DNA from: Hyphomicrobium nitrativorans NL23
Lineage (GTDB): Bacteria; Pseudomonadota; Alphaproteobacteria; Rhizobiales; Hyphomicrobiaceae
Assembly (NCBI RefSeq): GCF_000503895.1
Contig: NC_022997.1
Location: 1,322,501 to 1,386,500 of the forward strand
Length of the DNA stretch: 64,000 bases
Reading direction: 5' to 3'
Below are positions 32,606 to 41,992 of this stretch, piece after piece. The notes under the pieces are model-generated. The model saw only the letters and a program-made list of their open reading frames with translations. It was not told the DNA's origin and ran no database searches. The translations under genes and the position numbers were made by a program. The stretch's first letter is position 1, and every line of letters begins with the position of its first letter.

Positions 32606-34288
32606 ATGGCGCGGGATCAAGCTGACCTCCCGGAGCGGGAGGCCATGGAGTTCGATGTTGTGATCGTCGGTGCAGGGCCTGCGGGCCTCGCAGCGGCGAT
32701 ACGCATCAAACAGCTCGCGGCCGAAGCGGAGCGGGAGATCTCCGTGGTCGTGCTCGAAAAGGGGAGCGAGGTCGGCGCGCATATTTTTTCCGGCGCCGTG
32801 ATCGACCCGATTGGCCTCAATCGGCTGATCCCGGACTGGCGGGAGCGCGGCGCGCCGCTCACGACGGAAGTCAAACAGGACAAATTCCTGGTTCTTGGTC
32901 CCGCAGGCGACATCACGTTTCCGAACTTCCTGATGCCGCCGCTTATGAGCAATCATGGGAATTATATCGGCAGCCTCGGCTCGCTGGTGCGCTGGCTCGG
33001 CGAGCAGGCGGCCGAGCTTGGTGTCGAGGTCTATCCGGGCTTTGCGGCGGCGGAAGTTCTCTACGATGCGAACGGTGCGGTTGTCGGCGTCGCAACGGGC
33101 GATATGGGTGTCGGGCGCGACGGCGAGCCGAAGGACAGCTTCACGCGCGGCATGGAGCTTCGCGGCAAGTATACGCTGTTTGCCGAGGGTGCGCGCGGGT
33201 CGCTGACCAAGACGCTGATCAAGGCGTTCGATCTCGCTAAGGGCCGCGAGCCGCAGAAGTACGGCATCGGGCTCAAAGAGCTTTGGGAGGTCGCGCCGGA
33301 GCAGCATAAGCCCGGGCTCGTGCAACACTCGTTCGGCTGGCCGCTCGACAGCAAGACGGGCGGCGGCTCATTCCTTTATCACTACGGCAATAACCTGGTT
33401 TCTGTCGGGTTCGTCCTCCATCTGAACTACAAGAACCCTTATCTCTCGCCTTATGACGAGTTTCAGCGCTTCAAGACGCATCCCGCGATCCGCGACGTGT
33501 TCAAAGGCGGGCGACGCATCGCGTATGGCGCGCGCGCGCTGACCGAAGGCGGGTGGCAGTCCATTCCCAAGCTGACGTTCCCGGGGGGCGCGATCCTGGG
33601 TTGCTCGGCCGGTTTCATGAACGTTCCCCGCATCAAGGGCAGCCATAACGCCATCCTGTCGGGTATCCATGCGGCGGATGCCGTCTTCGCCGCGCTGGGC
33701 GATGAGCGGGCCTACGATACGCTCGACGAGTACGAGATCGCTGTGCTGGGCGGCGATATCGCACGGGATCTCAAGCGCGTGCGCAACGTGAAGCCGCTGT
33801 GGTCGCGCTTCGGTACGATTGTGGGCGTCGCGATCGGTGGCATGGACATGTGGATCCGGACGCTGTTGTTCGGATGGTCGCCGCTCGGCACGCTGCGTCA
33901 CGGCAAGGCGGACCACGAGACGCTCGTGCGCGCCAGCAAGGCGGCGCCAATCGCCTATCCGAAGCCGGACGGTGTGCTCACGTTCGATAAATTGACCAAC
34001 GTTTCGTTTTCGGCCACGGACCACGAGGAGGACCAGCCCGTCCACCTCAAACTCGCGGACCCTTCTATTCCCGTCGAGGTGAACCTCCCGAAGTATGCCG
34101 AGCCCGCGCAACGTTATTGTCCGGCAGGCGTTTACGAGATCGTGCGGAACGAGGCAGGGGAAGCGCGGTTCCAGATCAACGCTCAGAACTGCGTGCACTG
34201 TAAGACTTGCGATATCAAGGATCCGGCCCAAAATATCACCTGGGTCACCCCTGAAGGCGGCGGCGGGCCGAATTACGCCGAGATGTAG
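32606..34288 (+). CDS. Electron transfer flavoprotein-ubiquinone oxidoreductase
   Basis: The 560-residue membrane-associated enzyme passes electrons from ETF to ubiquinone. An FAD-binding Rossmann motif (GAGPAGLAAAIR, near residue 22) opens the protein. The quinone-site region lies near GALTEGGWQSIPKL. The C-terminal 4Fe-4S domain has Cys in RYCPAGVYE and NCVHCKTCDIKDP, ending WVTPEGGGGPNY, exactly as in the family. The start is chosen at ATG 32606; a GTG eight codons upstream is possible. It is the first gene of a plus-strand run with the TPR protein and ispE. Confidence 0.94.
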   Translation: MARDQADLPEREAMEFDVVIVGAGPAGLAAAIRIKQLAAEAEREISVVVLEKGSEVGAHIFSGAVIDPIGLNRLIPDWRERGAPLTTEVKQDKFLVLGPAGDITFPNFLMPPLMSNHGNYIGSLGSLVRWLGEQAAELGVEVYPGFAAAEVLYDANGAVVGVATGDMGVGRDGEPKDSFTRGMELRGKYTLFAEGARGSLTKTLIKAFDLAKGREPQKYGIGLKELWEVAPEQHKPGLVQHSFGWPLDSKTGGGSFLYHYGNNLVSVGFVLHLNYKNPYLSPYDEFQRFKTHPAIRDVFKGGRRIAYGARALTEGGWQSIPKLTFPGGAILGCSAGFMNVPRIKGSHNAILSGIHAADAVFAALGDERAYDTLDEYEIAVLGGDIARDLKRVRNVKPLWSRFGTIVGVAIGGMDMWIRTLLFGWSPLGTLRHGKADHETLVRASKAAPIAYPKPDGVLTFDKLTNVSFSATDHEEDQPVHLKLADPSIPVEVNLPKYAEPAQRYCPAGVYEIVRNEAGEARFQINAQNCVHCKTCDIKDPAQNITWVTPEGGGGPNYAEM

Positions 34289-34427
34289 GGATTGAATGGT
34301 GCGGCCGGAGGTTCGGAGAGCGCAAAAATAGCGTCGGATCTTCGCTCAAGCGGAGTCGCCAAGCTGCCGTCAGGTTTGCTACTCTCCCATCAGAAGCCGT
34401 GCTGACCTCCCCGAAAAGGATCACAGA

Positions 34428-36533
34428 ATGAGAGATTGCCGTGGCCGGTTGACCGTCCTCGTTCCTCTCCTGACCCTCGGGCTTCTCGCCTCTGCGGGGC
34501 CGTCCCGAGCCGAAGCGGTCGAGGGGACAGTTCCGCTGCTCTCGGCAAATTCTCTGGTCGGCAGCTATTTGGCCGGGCGGATTGCCAGATCTCAGTTCGA
34601 CACGCGCGAGGCGGCGGATTTTTATCGCACGGCGCTTGTGCACGATCCCAAGAACGCTGTGCTGCTGGAGCAGGCGTTCCAGATCGAGGCCGGGCGCGGC
34701 GACTGGGTTCGTGCCGTAGATCTCGCCGGACAGCTCGTCGCTCTTCAGGACAATCATCGGCTCGGTCACCTCGCGCTGGCCCTCAAAGCGTTCAACGACG
34801 GTTCCTGGAAGAAAGCTGAAACTCATTTCAAGGCCGCGGGGTCCGGGCCGATCGGAGAGCTGACAAGCGCGATGGCGCTGGCGTGGGTTGCGCTTGCCAA
34901 AGGCGATGCGACGGAAGCGCTTTCCCGGCTCAACCTGCCGAAGCAGGCCGAGTGGGCGCAGTTCTTCCTGCGCACCCACCGCGCGATGATTGCCGATCTT
35001 GCCGGACGGCGCAGCGACGCGCGCACCGCTTACGACCGCGTGTACGCGCAGGATACGCGCACTTTGAGAACCTCCATCGCGTATGCGCGTCACCTCGCGC
35101 GGACCGGAGACCGCCGGCGTGCGCTCGTCGTCGTCAACGCGCACATCGAGCGCGGGCAGGGCGATGGGCATCCTCTGCTGCGCAGCCTCAAGGCCTCGCT
35201 CGAAGCGGGCCGGACCATCGATCCCATCGTCAAGACGCCGGCGGAAGGGCTGGCGGAAGTGTTCTACGGTCTCGGCGAAGCGCTGATCGGCGAAGGCGCG
35301 ACGGGCATCGGTATCATCTATATGCAGATGGCACTCTTTATCGAGCCGGAGCATCAGTTTGCGCTCGCCGCTCTTGCGAGCGCCTACGAAGCCAACAAGC
35401 AGTATTCGGATGCGATTGCGGTCTACGATCGCATTCCCGAGACGAGCCCGCTCGCGACCGCGGTGGAGATCCGCAAGGCGTTCAACCTCAATTCTCTCGA
35501 AAAGGTGGATGACGCGCGGGCCATCCTCGCAAAGCTCTTGGAGGATGCTCCGGCCAAAACCGAGGAGCCTGCCAAAGCTGACGAACAGCCGGCGGTGCGC
35601 GAAGAGATCGCGGCTCTTTCCGAGATTTCCGGGCAGGTTCTGCGCCGCGGCGCGCGCGGCGAGACTGTCAAGACGCTCCAGGCTGCGCTCGGAGCGCTTG
35701 GGTACGATGTCGGCAGCTCGGATGGGGCATACGGTGAAAGTACGCGCCAAGCGGTCATGGGCTTCCAGAGAGCGGCCGGTCTCAAAGTCGATGGCATCGC
35801 GGGGCCTGGAACGCTTCGGGCGATGTTGGCCGGTGGCGCTTCCGCCGAAACGGGACTCGCGGAGAATGGCCAGCTACCGATTACGGTTTCTGACCGGCTT
35901 GAGATCCTCGATGCGCTCGGCAATATTCTGCGCTCGCGCAAGCTCTATGAAGAAGCCATTCCCTATTACGATCAGGCGCTCGCCCTCGTCGATAAGCCCG
36001 AGCGGCGGCATTGGGTCTATTATTATGCGCGGGGCACGAGCTACGAGCGCATCAAGAACTGGCCCAAGGCCGAGGTCGATCTCAAAAAGGCGCTTGAGCT
36101 GTTCCCGGATCAGCCGCTTGTGCTGAACTACCTCGGCTATTCCTGGGTCGACCAGGGGCACAACCTCGACAAGGGCATGAAGCTCATCGAGAAGGCCGTC
36201 GCGCTCAAGCCGGATGACGGCTACATCGTGGATAGCCTGGGTTGGGCGCATTACAAGCAAGGCAACTTCGAGGAAGCGGTGCGCTATCTCGAACGTGCCG
36301 TGGAACTCCGGCCCGAAGATCCGATCCTCAACGATCACCTGGGCGACGCGTTGTGGCGTGTGGGCCGTGAGCGCGAGGCCCGCTTCCAGTGGGATCAGGC
36401 GTTGACGCTCGATCCGGAGCCGGACGACGCCGTGAAGATCCGGCAGAAACTCGAAGCGGGACTGACCGCGCCGCTGCCGGGAGCGGGCCCGGGCAAGCAG
36501 GCTGCGAAGTCCGAAAAGCCCGGGCGGGAGTAG
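34428..36533 (+). CDS. Secreted TPR protein with an embedded peptidoglycan-binding domain
   Basis: The 701-residue protein has a signal peptide ([21 protein letters not shown]) and about ten TPR-like units before residue 380. An inserted PG_binding_1 domain lies at about 402-470 ([46 protein letters not shown]). More TPR units follow (about 485-680; [34 protein letters not shown]). Related alphaproteobacterial TPR proteins before ispE lack the inserted domain in my recollection. It probably tethers a TPR scaffold to the cell wall. Its stop TAG overlaps the ispE GTG (TAGTG). Confidence 0.85.
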   Translation: MRDCRGRLTVLVPLLTLGLLASAGPSRAEAVEGTVPLLSANSLVGSYLAGRIARSQFDTREAADFYRTALVHDPKNAVLLEQAFQIEAGRGDWVRAVDLAGQLVALQDNHRLGHLALALKAFNDGSWKKAETHFKAAGSGPIGELTSAMALAWVALAKGDATEALSRLNLPKQAEWAQFFLRTHRAMIADLAGRRSDARTAYDRVYAQDTRTLRTSIAYARHLARTGDRRRALVVVNAHIERGQGDGHPLLRSLKASLEAGRTIDPIVKTPAEGLAEVFYGLGEALIGEGATGIGIIYMQMALFIEPEHQFALAALASAYEANKQYSDAIAVYDRIPETSPLATAVEIRKAFNLNSLEKVDDARAILAKLLEDAPAKTEEPAKADEQPAVREEIAALSEISGQVLRRGARGETVKTLQAALGALGYDVGSSDGAYGESTRQAVMGFQRAAGLKVDGIAGPGTLRAMLAGGASAETGLAENGQLPITVSDRLEILDALGNILRSRKLYEEAIPYYDQALALVDKPERRHWVYYYARGTSYERIKNWPKAEVDLKKALELFPDQPLVLNYLGYSWVDQGHNLDKGMKLIEKAVALKPDDGYIVDSLGWAHYKQGNFEEAVRYLERAVELRPEDPILNDHLGDALWRVGREREARFQWDQALTLDPEPDDAVKIRQKLEAGLTAPLPGAGPGKQAAKSEKPGRE

Positions 36534-37420
36534 TGCCGGTTCGGCGGCTCTGCGAGGCTGCGCCGGCGAAGATCAATCTCACGCTCGAAATTCTCGGGCG
36601 CCGGCGCGACGGTTTTCACGAGCTTCGGAGCCTTGTCGCGTTCGCCGACGTCGGAGACACGACTCTCGGCTCGATCCGGCGCATCCGGCGTCGGTGACGG
36701 TGAGCGGACCGTTTGCGAGCGGGGTTGTCGGCACCAACAATTCTCGATCGCGCGCTTTGCGCTGCTCAAGGAGCGTGCGCCACATCTCACGCTCGGCGCG
36801 GTGCATCTCGAAAAGGTATTGCCGGTTGCTGCAGGCGTCGGCGGCGGGTCTGCGGATGCCGGCGCGCTGCTCCGCGCGGTCCGCCGCGCCAATGGCGATG
36901 CTGCGGCGGATGTCGATTGGCACGGCATCGCGCGAGAGCTCGGCGCCGATGTGCCGGTGTGCTTCGAGGCCCGCACGCTCTGGATGGCGGGGCCGGCCAT
37001 GTCCTTTGCGATATCGAGGGCGGCGTTCCATCGCTTCATGCGGTCATCGCGAATCCTATGGCCGCAGTGCCCGCAGACAAAACGGCGCAGGTTTTTCGCG
37101 CGCTGTCGGCCGTGCCGCTCGACGAGGGCGCGTCCTTCGCACCCGCGCCGCCGCAGGTCTTTGCGGATAGGGAGGCGGTCGTTGCCTTCGCCCGTGCGCG
37201 AGGAAATCATCTCGCGTCTGCGGCGCAAGTCGTCGTGCCGGAAATTGGCGCGGTTTTGCGCGCGCTTCTCTCCTTGCCCCACGTCGAGCACGTTGCCGTG
37301 TCGGGTGCGGGGCCCACTGTGTTCGGGATCTTTCCGGATGCATTCGCCGCCGAAGCGGCGCGCCAGCAGCTCGCCGCTGTTCATCCGGCGTGGTGGAGCG
37401 TCGCTGCGAAGCTCGGGTGA
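36533..37420 (+). pseudogene. ispE: 4-diphosphocytidyl-2-C-methylerythritol kinase, interrupted by four single-base indels
   Basis: Pieces of IspE lie in order across three frames: [24 protein letters not shown] from GTG 36533, TVSGPFASGVVGTNN, ILDRAL, then KERAPHLTLGAVHLEK with the ATP motif PVAAGVGGGSADAG, and finally GHVLCDIEGGV through VSGAGPTVFGIFP to the stop. Indels are a missing base near 36671-36674, an extra A near 36737-36740, an extra T at 36756-36758 and a missing G near 36994-36998. Net shift is zero. IspE phosphorylates CDP-methylerythritol in the MEP isoprenoid pathway and is normally essential; a polyprenyl synthase follows. Residues are conserved through every break, so sequence error is likely. 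Confidence 0.88.
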
Positions 37421-37451
37421 CAGATCTTCTTTCGTTGTTTTTCGGTACGGC

Positions 37452-38468
37452 TCAGTGCGCGCGGGAAATGCAGAAAGCGATGACATCCCGCAGAGCGGTT
37501 TTCTCGGAGCCGTCCGGGAAGATCGCGAGCGCGTCGTGGGCGATGCTGCCGTAGGAGCGGGCGCGTTCGAGCGTGTCTGCGATCGCGTTGTGCCGCTTCA
37601 TCAGGCGAATGGCCTCCTGCAGGTCGCTTTCCTCGATCTTGCCCTCGACGATCGTGCGATTCCAGAATGCGCGTTCCTGGTCGTTGCCGCGGCGGAACGA
37701 CAGGATGACGGGGAGCGTGATCTTGCCTTCGCGGAAGTCGTCGCCGACCGATTTGCCGAGGCGCGCGCTGTCTCCGCCGTAATCGAGCGCGTCGTCGACG
37801 AGTTGGAAGGCGAGGCCGAGGTTGCGGCCGTAGGAGCGGAGTGCGGCTTCCTCGTCCGCCGGCCGCTTCGCGAGCGCGGCGCCGACTTCCGATGCCGCTG
37901 CGAACAAAGCTGCGGTCTTGGCATCGATGATCGAGAGATAGGCATCCTCTGTGGTGGCCGTGTTCTTTGCGGCTGCGAGCTGCATGACCTCGCCTTCGGC
38001 GATGGTCGCGGCTGCGTTCGAGAGGATGCGCAGCACGGCGAGCGAGCCCACGTCCACGAGCATGCGGAACGCCTGGCCGAGCAGGAAGTCGCCGACGAGC
38101 ACGGTGGCCTGGTTGCCCCAGATGAGGCGCGCAGTCTTGTGGCCGCGGCGGGTGTCGCTCTCGTCCACGACGTCGTCGTGAAGCAGGGTGGCGGTGTGCA
38201 TGAATTCGATGGCGGCGGCCGTCTTGACGTGGCCTTGGCCGGTGTAGCCGCAGAGTTTCGAGGATGCGATGGCCAGCATGGGACGCAGACGCTTGCCACC
38301 CGAGTTCACGAGGTGATGCGTCAACTTGGGGATCAGATCGACATGGGAGACCGCTTTGTCGAGGATGATCCGGTTGATTGCGTTCATGTCCTCGTTGACG
38401 AGTTCGAGGAGCGGGGCCAGCCGTTCGCCCGCTGCGCGTGCCTCGTCGAGTGGTACGACAACTCCCAC
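37452..38468 (-). CDS. ispB: Polyprenyl (octaprenyl/decaprenyl) diphosphate synthase
   Basis: The 338-residue trans-prenyltransferase makes the long isoprenoid chain of ubiquinone. Both aspartate motifs are present: LLHDDVVDESD (first DDxxD) and FQLVDDALDYGGD (second), with GGKRLRP upstream. GTG 38468, with AAGGAAG 8 bases before it, gives the typical opening GVVVPLDEARA; longer starts at 38534 or 38558 add unmatched residues. Chain length cannot be read from sequence. It is convergent with ispE and divergent from the N6-adenine methyltransferase gene. Confidence 0.9.
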   Translation of the reverse strand: MGVVVPLDEARAAGERLAPLLELVNEDMNAINRIILDKAVSHVDLIPKLTHHLVNSGGKRLRPMLAIASSKLCGYTGQGHVKTAAAIEFMHTATLLHDDVVDESDTRRGHKTARLIWGNQATVLVGDFLLGQAFRMLVDVGSLAVLRILSNAAATIAEGEVMQLAAAKNTATTEDAYLSIIDAKTAALFAAASEVGAALAKRPADEEAALRSYGRNLGLAFQLVDDALDYGGDSARLGKSVGDDFREGKITLPVILSFRRGNDQERAFWNRTIVEGKIEESDLQEAIRLMKRHNAIADTLERARSYGSIAHDALAIFPDGSEKTALRDVIAFCISRAH

Positions 38469-38587
38469 CGGCGACTTCCTTGTTGTTATAGACGTTTCCT
38501 GCAATTCAATAGCGCAAGCTATCGGGCGCACCATAGACACACTTGCCTCATGGTGCACCGAAAAAGGAACGCGAAAAGGCCTGACAT

Positions 38588-39379
38588 ATGTCTGTCACCG
38601 ACGACGCCTTCTTGGGGGGACGGCTCAATATTCTGCAGCCGCGCCAAGGCTATCGCGCCGGGCTCGATGCGGTGATGCTGGCGGCTGCGGTCGAGGTGCG
38701 GGGCGCCCCGTTTCGTGTTCTCGATGCCGGGGCCGGTGTCGGCACGGCGGGACTTTGTGTCGCGTGGCGGTGCCACCAGGCGCACGTGGTGCTCGTGGAG
38801 CGGGAACCTGCGCTCGTTCGGCTTGCGGAGGAAAATATCGCGCGAAACGGCCTTCAGGATCGCGTTTCGGTTGTCGAGGCGGACGTGACGCATTTCACCG
38901 CAGCAGGGCTTGAGCGGTGCAGTCTCGCGGAGGGCAGCTTCGATCATGTGATCGCCAATCCGCCCTATCACGCAGAAGGCGCGGGCACGGCAGCGCGCGA
39001 CGAACTCAAGGCGGTGGCCCACGCCATGCCGGGCGCTCAGCTCGACGACTGGTGGCGCTTTCTCGCTCGGATGGCGAAGCCTGCCGGCAACGCGCTCATG
39101 ATCCACAAGGCGTCCGCATTGCCCGACATGATCGAGGCTGCGAAGCGGCGATTCGGCGGGCTCGTTGCGACACCTCTTTTCTCGCGCGCAGGAGAACCGG
39201 CCCACCGTGTTCTGCTTGGCGGGATCAAGGGATCGAGGGCAGAATTTGGCCTCGATGCCGGTTTCGTCGTGCATGATGCCAAGGGTGCCTTCACGCCAGG
39301 CGCGCGGGACGTGCTTCGGCTTGGCCGTGCGCTCCGGGTGGCTTATGGGACATTTAACGAGGCCGATGCGGCGTCTTAG
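38588..39379 (+). CDS. TrmN6-like N6-adenine methyltransferase
   Basis: The 263-residue class I SAM methyltransferase has LDAGAGVGTAGLCVA (about 45) as SAM loop and ANPPYHAEG (about 119) as catalytic NPPY motif. The opening FLGGRLNILQPRQGYRAGLDAVML matches the tRNA1(Val) A37 methyltransferase group (TrmN6/YfiC). It likely methylates tRNA adenosine. It is next to an S49 peptidase gene in the same direction, 49 bases apart. Confidence 0.87.
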   Translation: MSVTDDAFLGGRLNILQPRQGYRAGLDAVMLAAAVEVRGAPFRVLDAGAGVGTAGLCVAWRCHQAHVVLVEREPALVRLAEENIARNGLQDRVSVVEADVTHFTAAGLERCSLAEGSFDHVIANPPYHAEGAGTAARDELKAVAHAMPGAQLDDWWRFLARMAKPAGNALMIHKASALPDMIEAAKRRFGGLVATPLFSRAGEPAHRVLLGGIKGSRAEFGLDAGFVVHDAKGAFTPGARDVLRLGRALRVAYGTFNEADAAS

Positions 39380-39427
39380 CCGTTTCGATCGCATCGTTCG
39401 ATAACCGACCGAAGAAAGGACGCAAGA

Positions 39428-40267
39428 ATGGGGTTTTTCAGCCGCGGCGTGGTGGTTCCCGTGCTCAGGTTCTCCGGCGCCATCGGCATGGCCGCGCCGC
39501 TGAGGCCGGGGCTTTCCATCGCGTCCCTCGGCGCGGCGATCGATGCGGCGTTCTCCATGTCGCGCGGGCCCTCGGTTGCGGTCGTCATCAACTCGCCGGG
39601 CGGAAGCCCCGTGCAATCGAGCCTGCTGTTCCGCCGCCTGCGCCAGCTCGCCGACGAGAAGCGTAAGAAGATCTACGTGTTTTGCGAGGATGTGGCGGCG
39701 TCCGGCGGTTACTATTTGGCGGTGGCGGGCGACGAGATCTATGCCGACGCGTCTTCAATCGTCGGCTCTATCGGCGTGATCTCGGCGAGCTTCGGGCTCG
39801 ATCGTGCGATAGAGAAACTCGGCATTTCGCGGCGCGTCTATACGGCGGGCGCCAACAAGGGCGCGCTCGATCCGTTTCAGCCGGAAAATCCGGAGGACAT
39901 CGCGCGGCTGATGGCCATTCAGCGCAGCGTCCACGATGTGTTCATCGGCGTCGTCAAGGATCGCAGGCTCGGGCGGCTCAAGGGGCCGGACGGGGAGCTG
40001 TTTTCCGGCGCGTTCTGGTCGGCGCTGGATGCTTTGGAGCTGGGGCTCATCGACGGGATCTCCGACGTGCGAACCAAGATGCGTGAAATCCACGGCGAGA
40101 ACGTGCGGCTCCGGGTGGTGCCGGTGGAGCGAAGCTGGCTCTCCGGCCGGTTCCGCAAACTGCCGTCGGTGTTAGGGCTCGGGGGCGACAGCCAGGGCCT
40201 TGCTTTGGCCGACGATCTGGTGTCGGCTGTCGAAATCCGCGCGCTGTGGTCGCGGTTCGGTCTTTGA
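39428..40267 (+). CDS. S49 family (SppA/SohB-like) serine peptidase
   Basis: The 279-residue protein has the S49 fold with the Ser-Lys dyad S92 in AASGGYY and K144 in TAGANKGALDP, and the conserved SIVGSIGVI and INSPGGSP motifs. No strong signal peptide is seen, although the start VVVPVLRFSGAIGMA is mildly hydrophobic; it probably works at the inner membrane on signal peptides or damaged membrane proteins. GAAAGGAC precedes the ATG. A tiny membrane-protein gene follows 9 bases later. Confidence 0.87.
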   Translation: MGFFSRGVVVPVLRFSGAIGMAAPLRPGLSIASLGAAIDAAFSMSRGPSVAVVINSPGGSPVQSSLLFRRLRQLADEKRKKIYVFCEDVAASGGYYLAVAGDEIYADASSIVGSIGVISASFGLDRAIEKLGISRRVYTAGANKGALDPFQPENPEDIARLMAIQRSVHDVFIGVVKDRRLGRLKGPDGELFSGAFWSALDALELGLIDGISDVRTKMREIHGENVRLRVVPVERSWLSGRFRKLPSVLGLGGDSQGLALADDLVSAVEIRALWSRFGL

Positions 40268-40276
40268 GGATCATGC

Positions 40277-40453
40277 ATGCCCCAGGTCATCGCTCTGGTG
40301 GTTATCGGTGCCGGTCTCTATGCCGGCTACAGGTGGGTGTCGCGGACGATTGCCAAGGGCCAGCGACGCGATCAGCGCCGGGTGACGCCCAAAGATCTCG
40401 GGCCACTCGAATATGATGCCAAGTCGGGTGTCTATCGGCCGCGCGGCGAGTGA
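40277..40453 (+). CDS. Small single-span membrane protein
   Basis: The 58-residue protein has one N-terminal membrane helix (VIALVVIGAGLYAGY) and a charged tail (SRTIAKGQRRDQRR) ending PLEYDAKSGVYRPRGE. It begins 9 bases after the S49 peptidase stop and precedes glyQ, an arrangement I recall in other Hyphomicrobiales. The DAKSGVYRP tail resembles small conserved hypothetical proteins. Function is unknown; co-expression with the peptidase is likely. Confidence 0.72.
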   Translation: MPQVIALVVIGAGLYAGYRWVSRTIAKGQRRDQRRVTPKDLGPLEYDAKSGVYRPRGE

Positions 40454-40533
40454 GGCGGAGGGGCTGTCGCGCAGGGTGACACTTGGTGGCGAATGCGTAT
40501 AGTGCGCCGCTTGCAGCTATTCGCGACGGCCTC

Positions 40534-41481
40534 ATGTCCAAATCCCAGACGGAATTCCTCGACGCTTCCGGCCTCCCGCCGCTCCGGCCGAAGGAGAGCT
40601 TTCAGGATCTGATCCTCACGCTTCAGCGGTTCTGGGGCGCGCAGGGCTGCGTTGTGCTGCAGCCCTACGACATGGAGGTGGGCGCGGGCACGTTCCATCC
40701 GGCGACGACGCTACGCGCGCTGGGGCCGCGCCATTGGAACGCCTGCTACGTGCAGCCATCGCGCCGGCCCAAGGACGGCCGCTATGGCGAGAACCCGAAC
40801 CGGCTTCAGCACTACTATCAGTTCCAGGTGATCATGAAGCCGTCACCCGAGAACATTCAGGAACTCTATCTCAAGAGCCTGGATGCGATCGGCATCGATA
40901 CGCGCCTCAACGACATCCGCTTCGTCGAGGACGATTGGGAGAGCCCGACGCTCGGTGCCTGGGGTCTCGGCTGGGAGGTGTGGTGCAACGGCATGGAGGT
41001 GACGCAGTTCACCTACTTCCAGCAGGTCGGCGGTTTCGACTGCAATCCCGTGGCCGGGGAGATCACCTACGGTCTTGAGCGCCTGGCCATGTACGTGCAG
41101 GGCGTGGACCGCGTGTTCGATCTCAACTTCAACGGCCGCGAAGACGACAAGAAGCTGACCTACGGCGATATCTTCCTGCAGGCGGAACAGGAGTACTCGC
41201 GCTTCAACTTCGAGCACGCCGACACGGCGCTCTTGCTTCAGCATTTCCGGGATGCCGAAAAGGAGTGCAAGGCGCTGATCGAGGCCGGACGGAGCGAGGG
41301 CCAGCACAACCTGGCGCTGCCCGCCTATGACCAGTGCATAAAAGCCTCACACGTCTTCAATCTGCTCGATGCACGCGGTGTTATTTCGGTTACTGAGCGG
41401 CAAGGCTATATTCTCCGTGTGCGGGAACTCGCCAAAGCGTGCTGCGCCGCGTGGCTTGAGACTGAAGGAGGCCGTTCGTGA
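40534..41481 (+). CDS. glyQ: Glycyl-tRNA synthetase alpha subunit
   Basis: The 315-residue alpha subunit of the alpha2-beta2 glycyl-tRNA synthetase is recognised by [36 protein letters not shown] and [19 protein letters not shown]. These form the class II aminoacylation core and bind ATP and glycine. ATG 40534 matches the family start, although a GTG at 40483 is in frame. It overlaps the next small gene (GTGA) and is separated from glyS by that gene. Confidence 0.96.
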   Translation: MSKSQTEFLDASGLPPLRPKESFQDLILTLQRFWGAQGCVVLQPYDMEVGAGTFHPATTLRALGPRHWNACYVQPSRRPKDGRYGENPNRLQHYYQFQVIMKPSPENIQELYLKSLDAIGIDTRLNDIRFVEDDWESPTLGAWGLGWEVWCNGMEVTQFTYFQQVGGFDCNPVAGEITYGLERLAMYVQGVDRVFDLNFNGREDDKKLTYGDIFLQAEQEYSRFNFEHADTALLLQHFRDAEKECKALIEAGRSEGQHNLALPAYDQCIKASHVFNLLDARGVISVTERQGYILRVRELAKACCAAWLETEGGRS

Positions 41482-41843
41482 CCGACACCCATCTTGGCTT
41501 GATCGTAACCGCCGTTCCGGCGCTCATCATCGGCCTGATCCTGCTCAGCCGCTACAAGCCGGTATTGTGGATGTACATCGGCGCGGTTGCTATCGGTCTC
41601 GGCTATCTCACCGTGCAGGGCACGATGGAGCGCGTCGGCGAGGAGACGCGCGCATATCTTCCGGCGGAAAAGGCCGCGGAACCGCTCGTCGCGCCGGCAC
41701 CGGCGCCCGCCGTCGCGCCCGCGCCTGGCGCTGCTCCCGAACCGGCGCCGGCGCCTGCCCCGGCACCTGAGGCCGTGCCTCAGCCGACACCGGCCGCGCC
41801 GCCCGAAACTCAGGCTCCGGAGCCTCAGCCTGCGACGCCCTAA
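41478..41843 (+). CDS. Small membrane protein with Ala/Pro-rich tail between glyQ and glyS
   Basis: The 121-residue protein starts at GTG overlapping the glyQ stop. Two hydrophobic helices (about 5-24 and 28-47: [33 protein letters not shown]) are followed by a long Ala/Pro/Glu-rich tail (about 65-121), the type that extends into the periplasm or is disordered. Such a gene between glyQ and glyS recurs in Alphaproteobacteria. I know no function. The overlap implies translational coupling to glyQ. Confidence 0.72.
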   Translation: MTDTHLGLIVTAVPALIIGLILLSRYKPVLWMYIGAVAIGLGYLTVQGTMERVGEETRAYLPAEKAAEPLVAPAPAPAVAPAPGAAPEPAPAPAPAPEAVPQPTPAAPPETQAPEPQPATP

Positions 41844-41992
41844 GAGTTCGTTCGGACTGACGGGATTGCGTTTTCCGGCCGAGGGCGTGCGTCATGCGTG
41901 CCCTCGGCTTGCTTTGCGACAGTCGCGGTTGCCCGACTGAGGCTGGCCCCGTATGTGTTGCCACGCACGACCAATTCGAAAGGCCCACGCCG

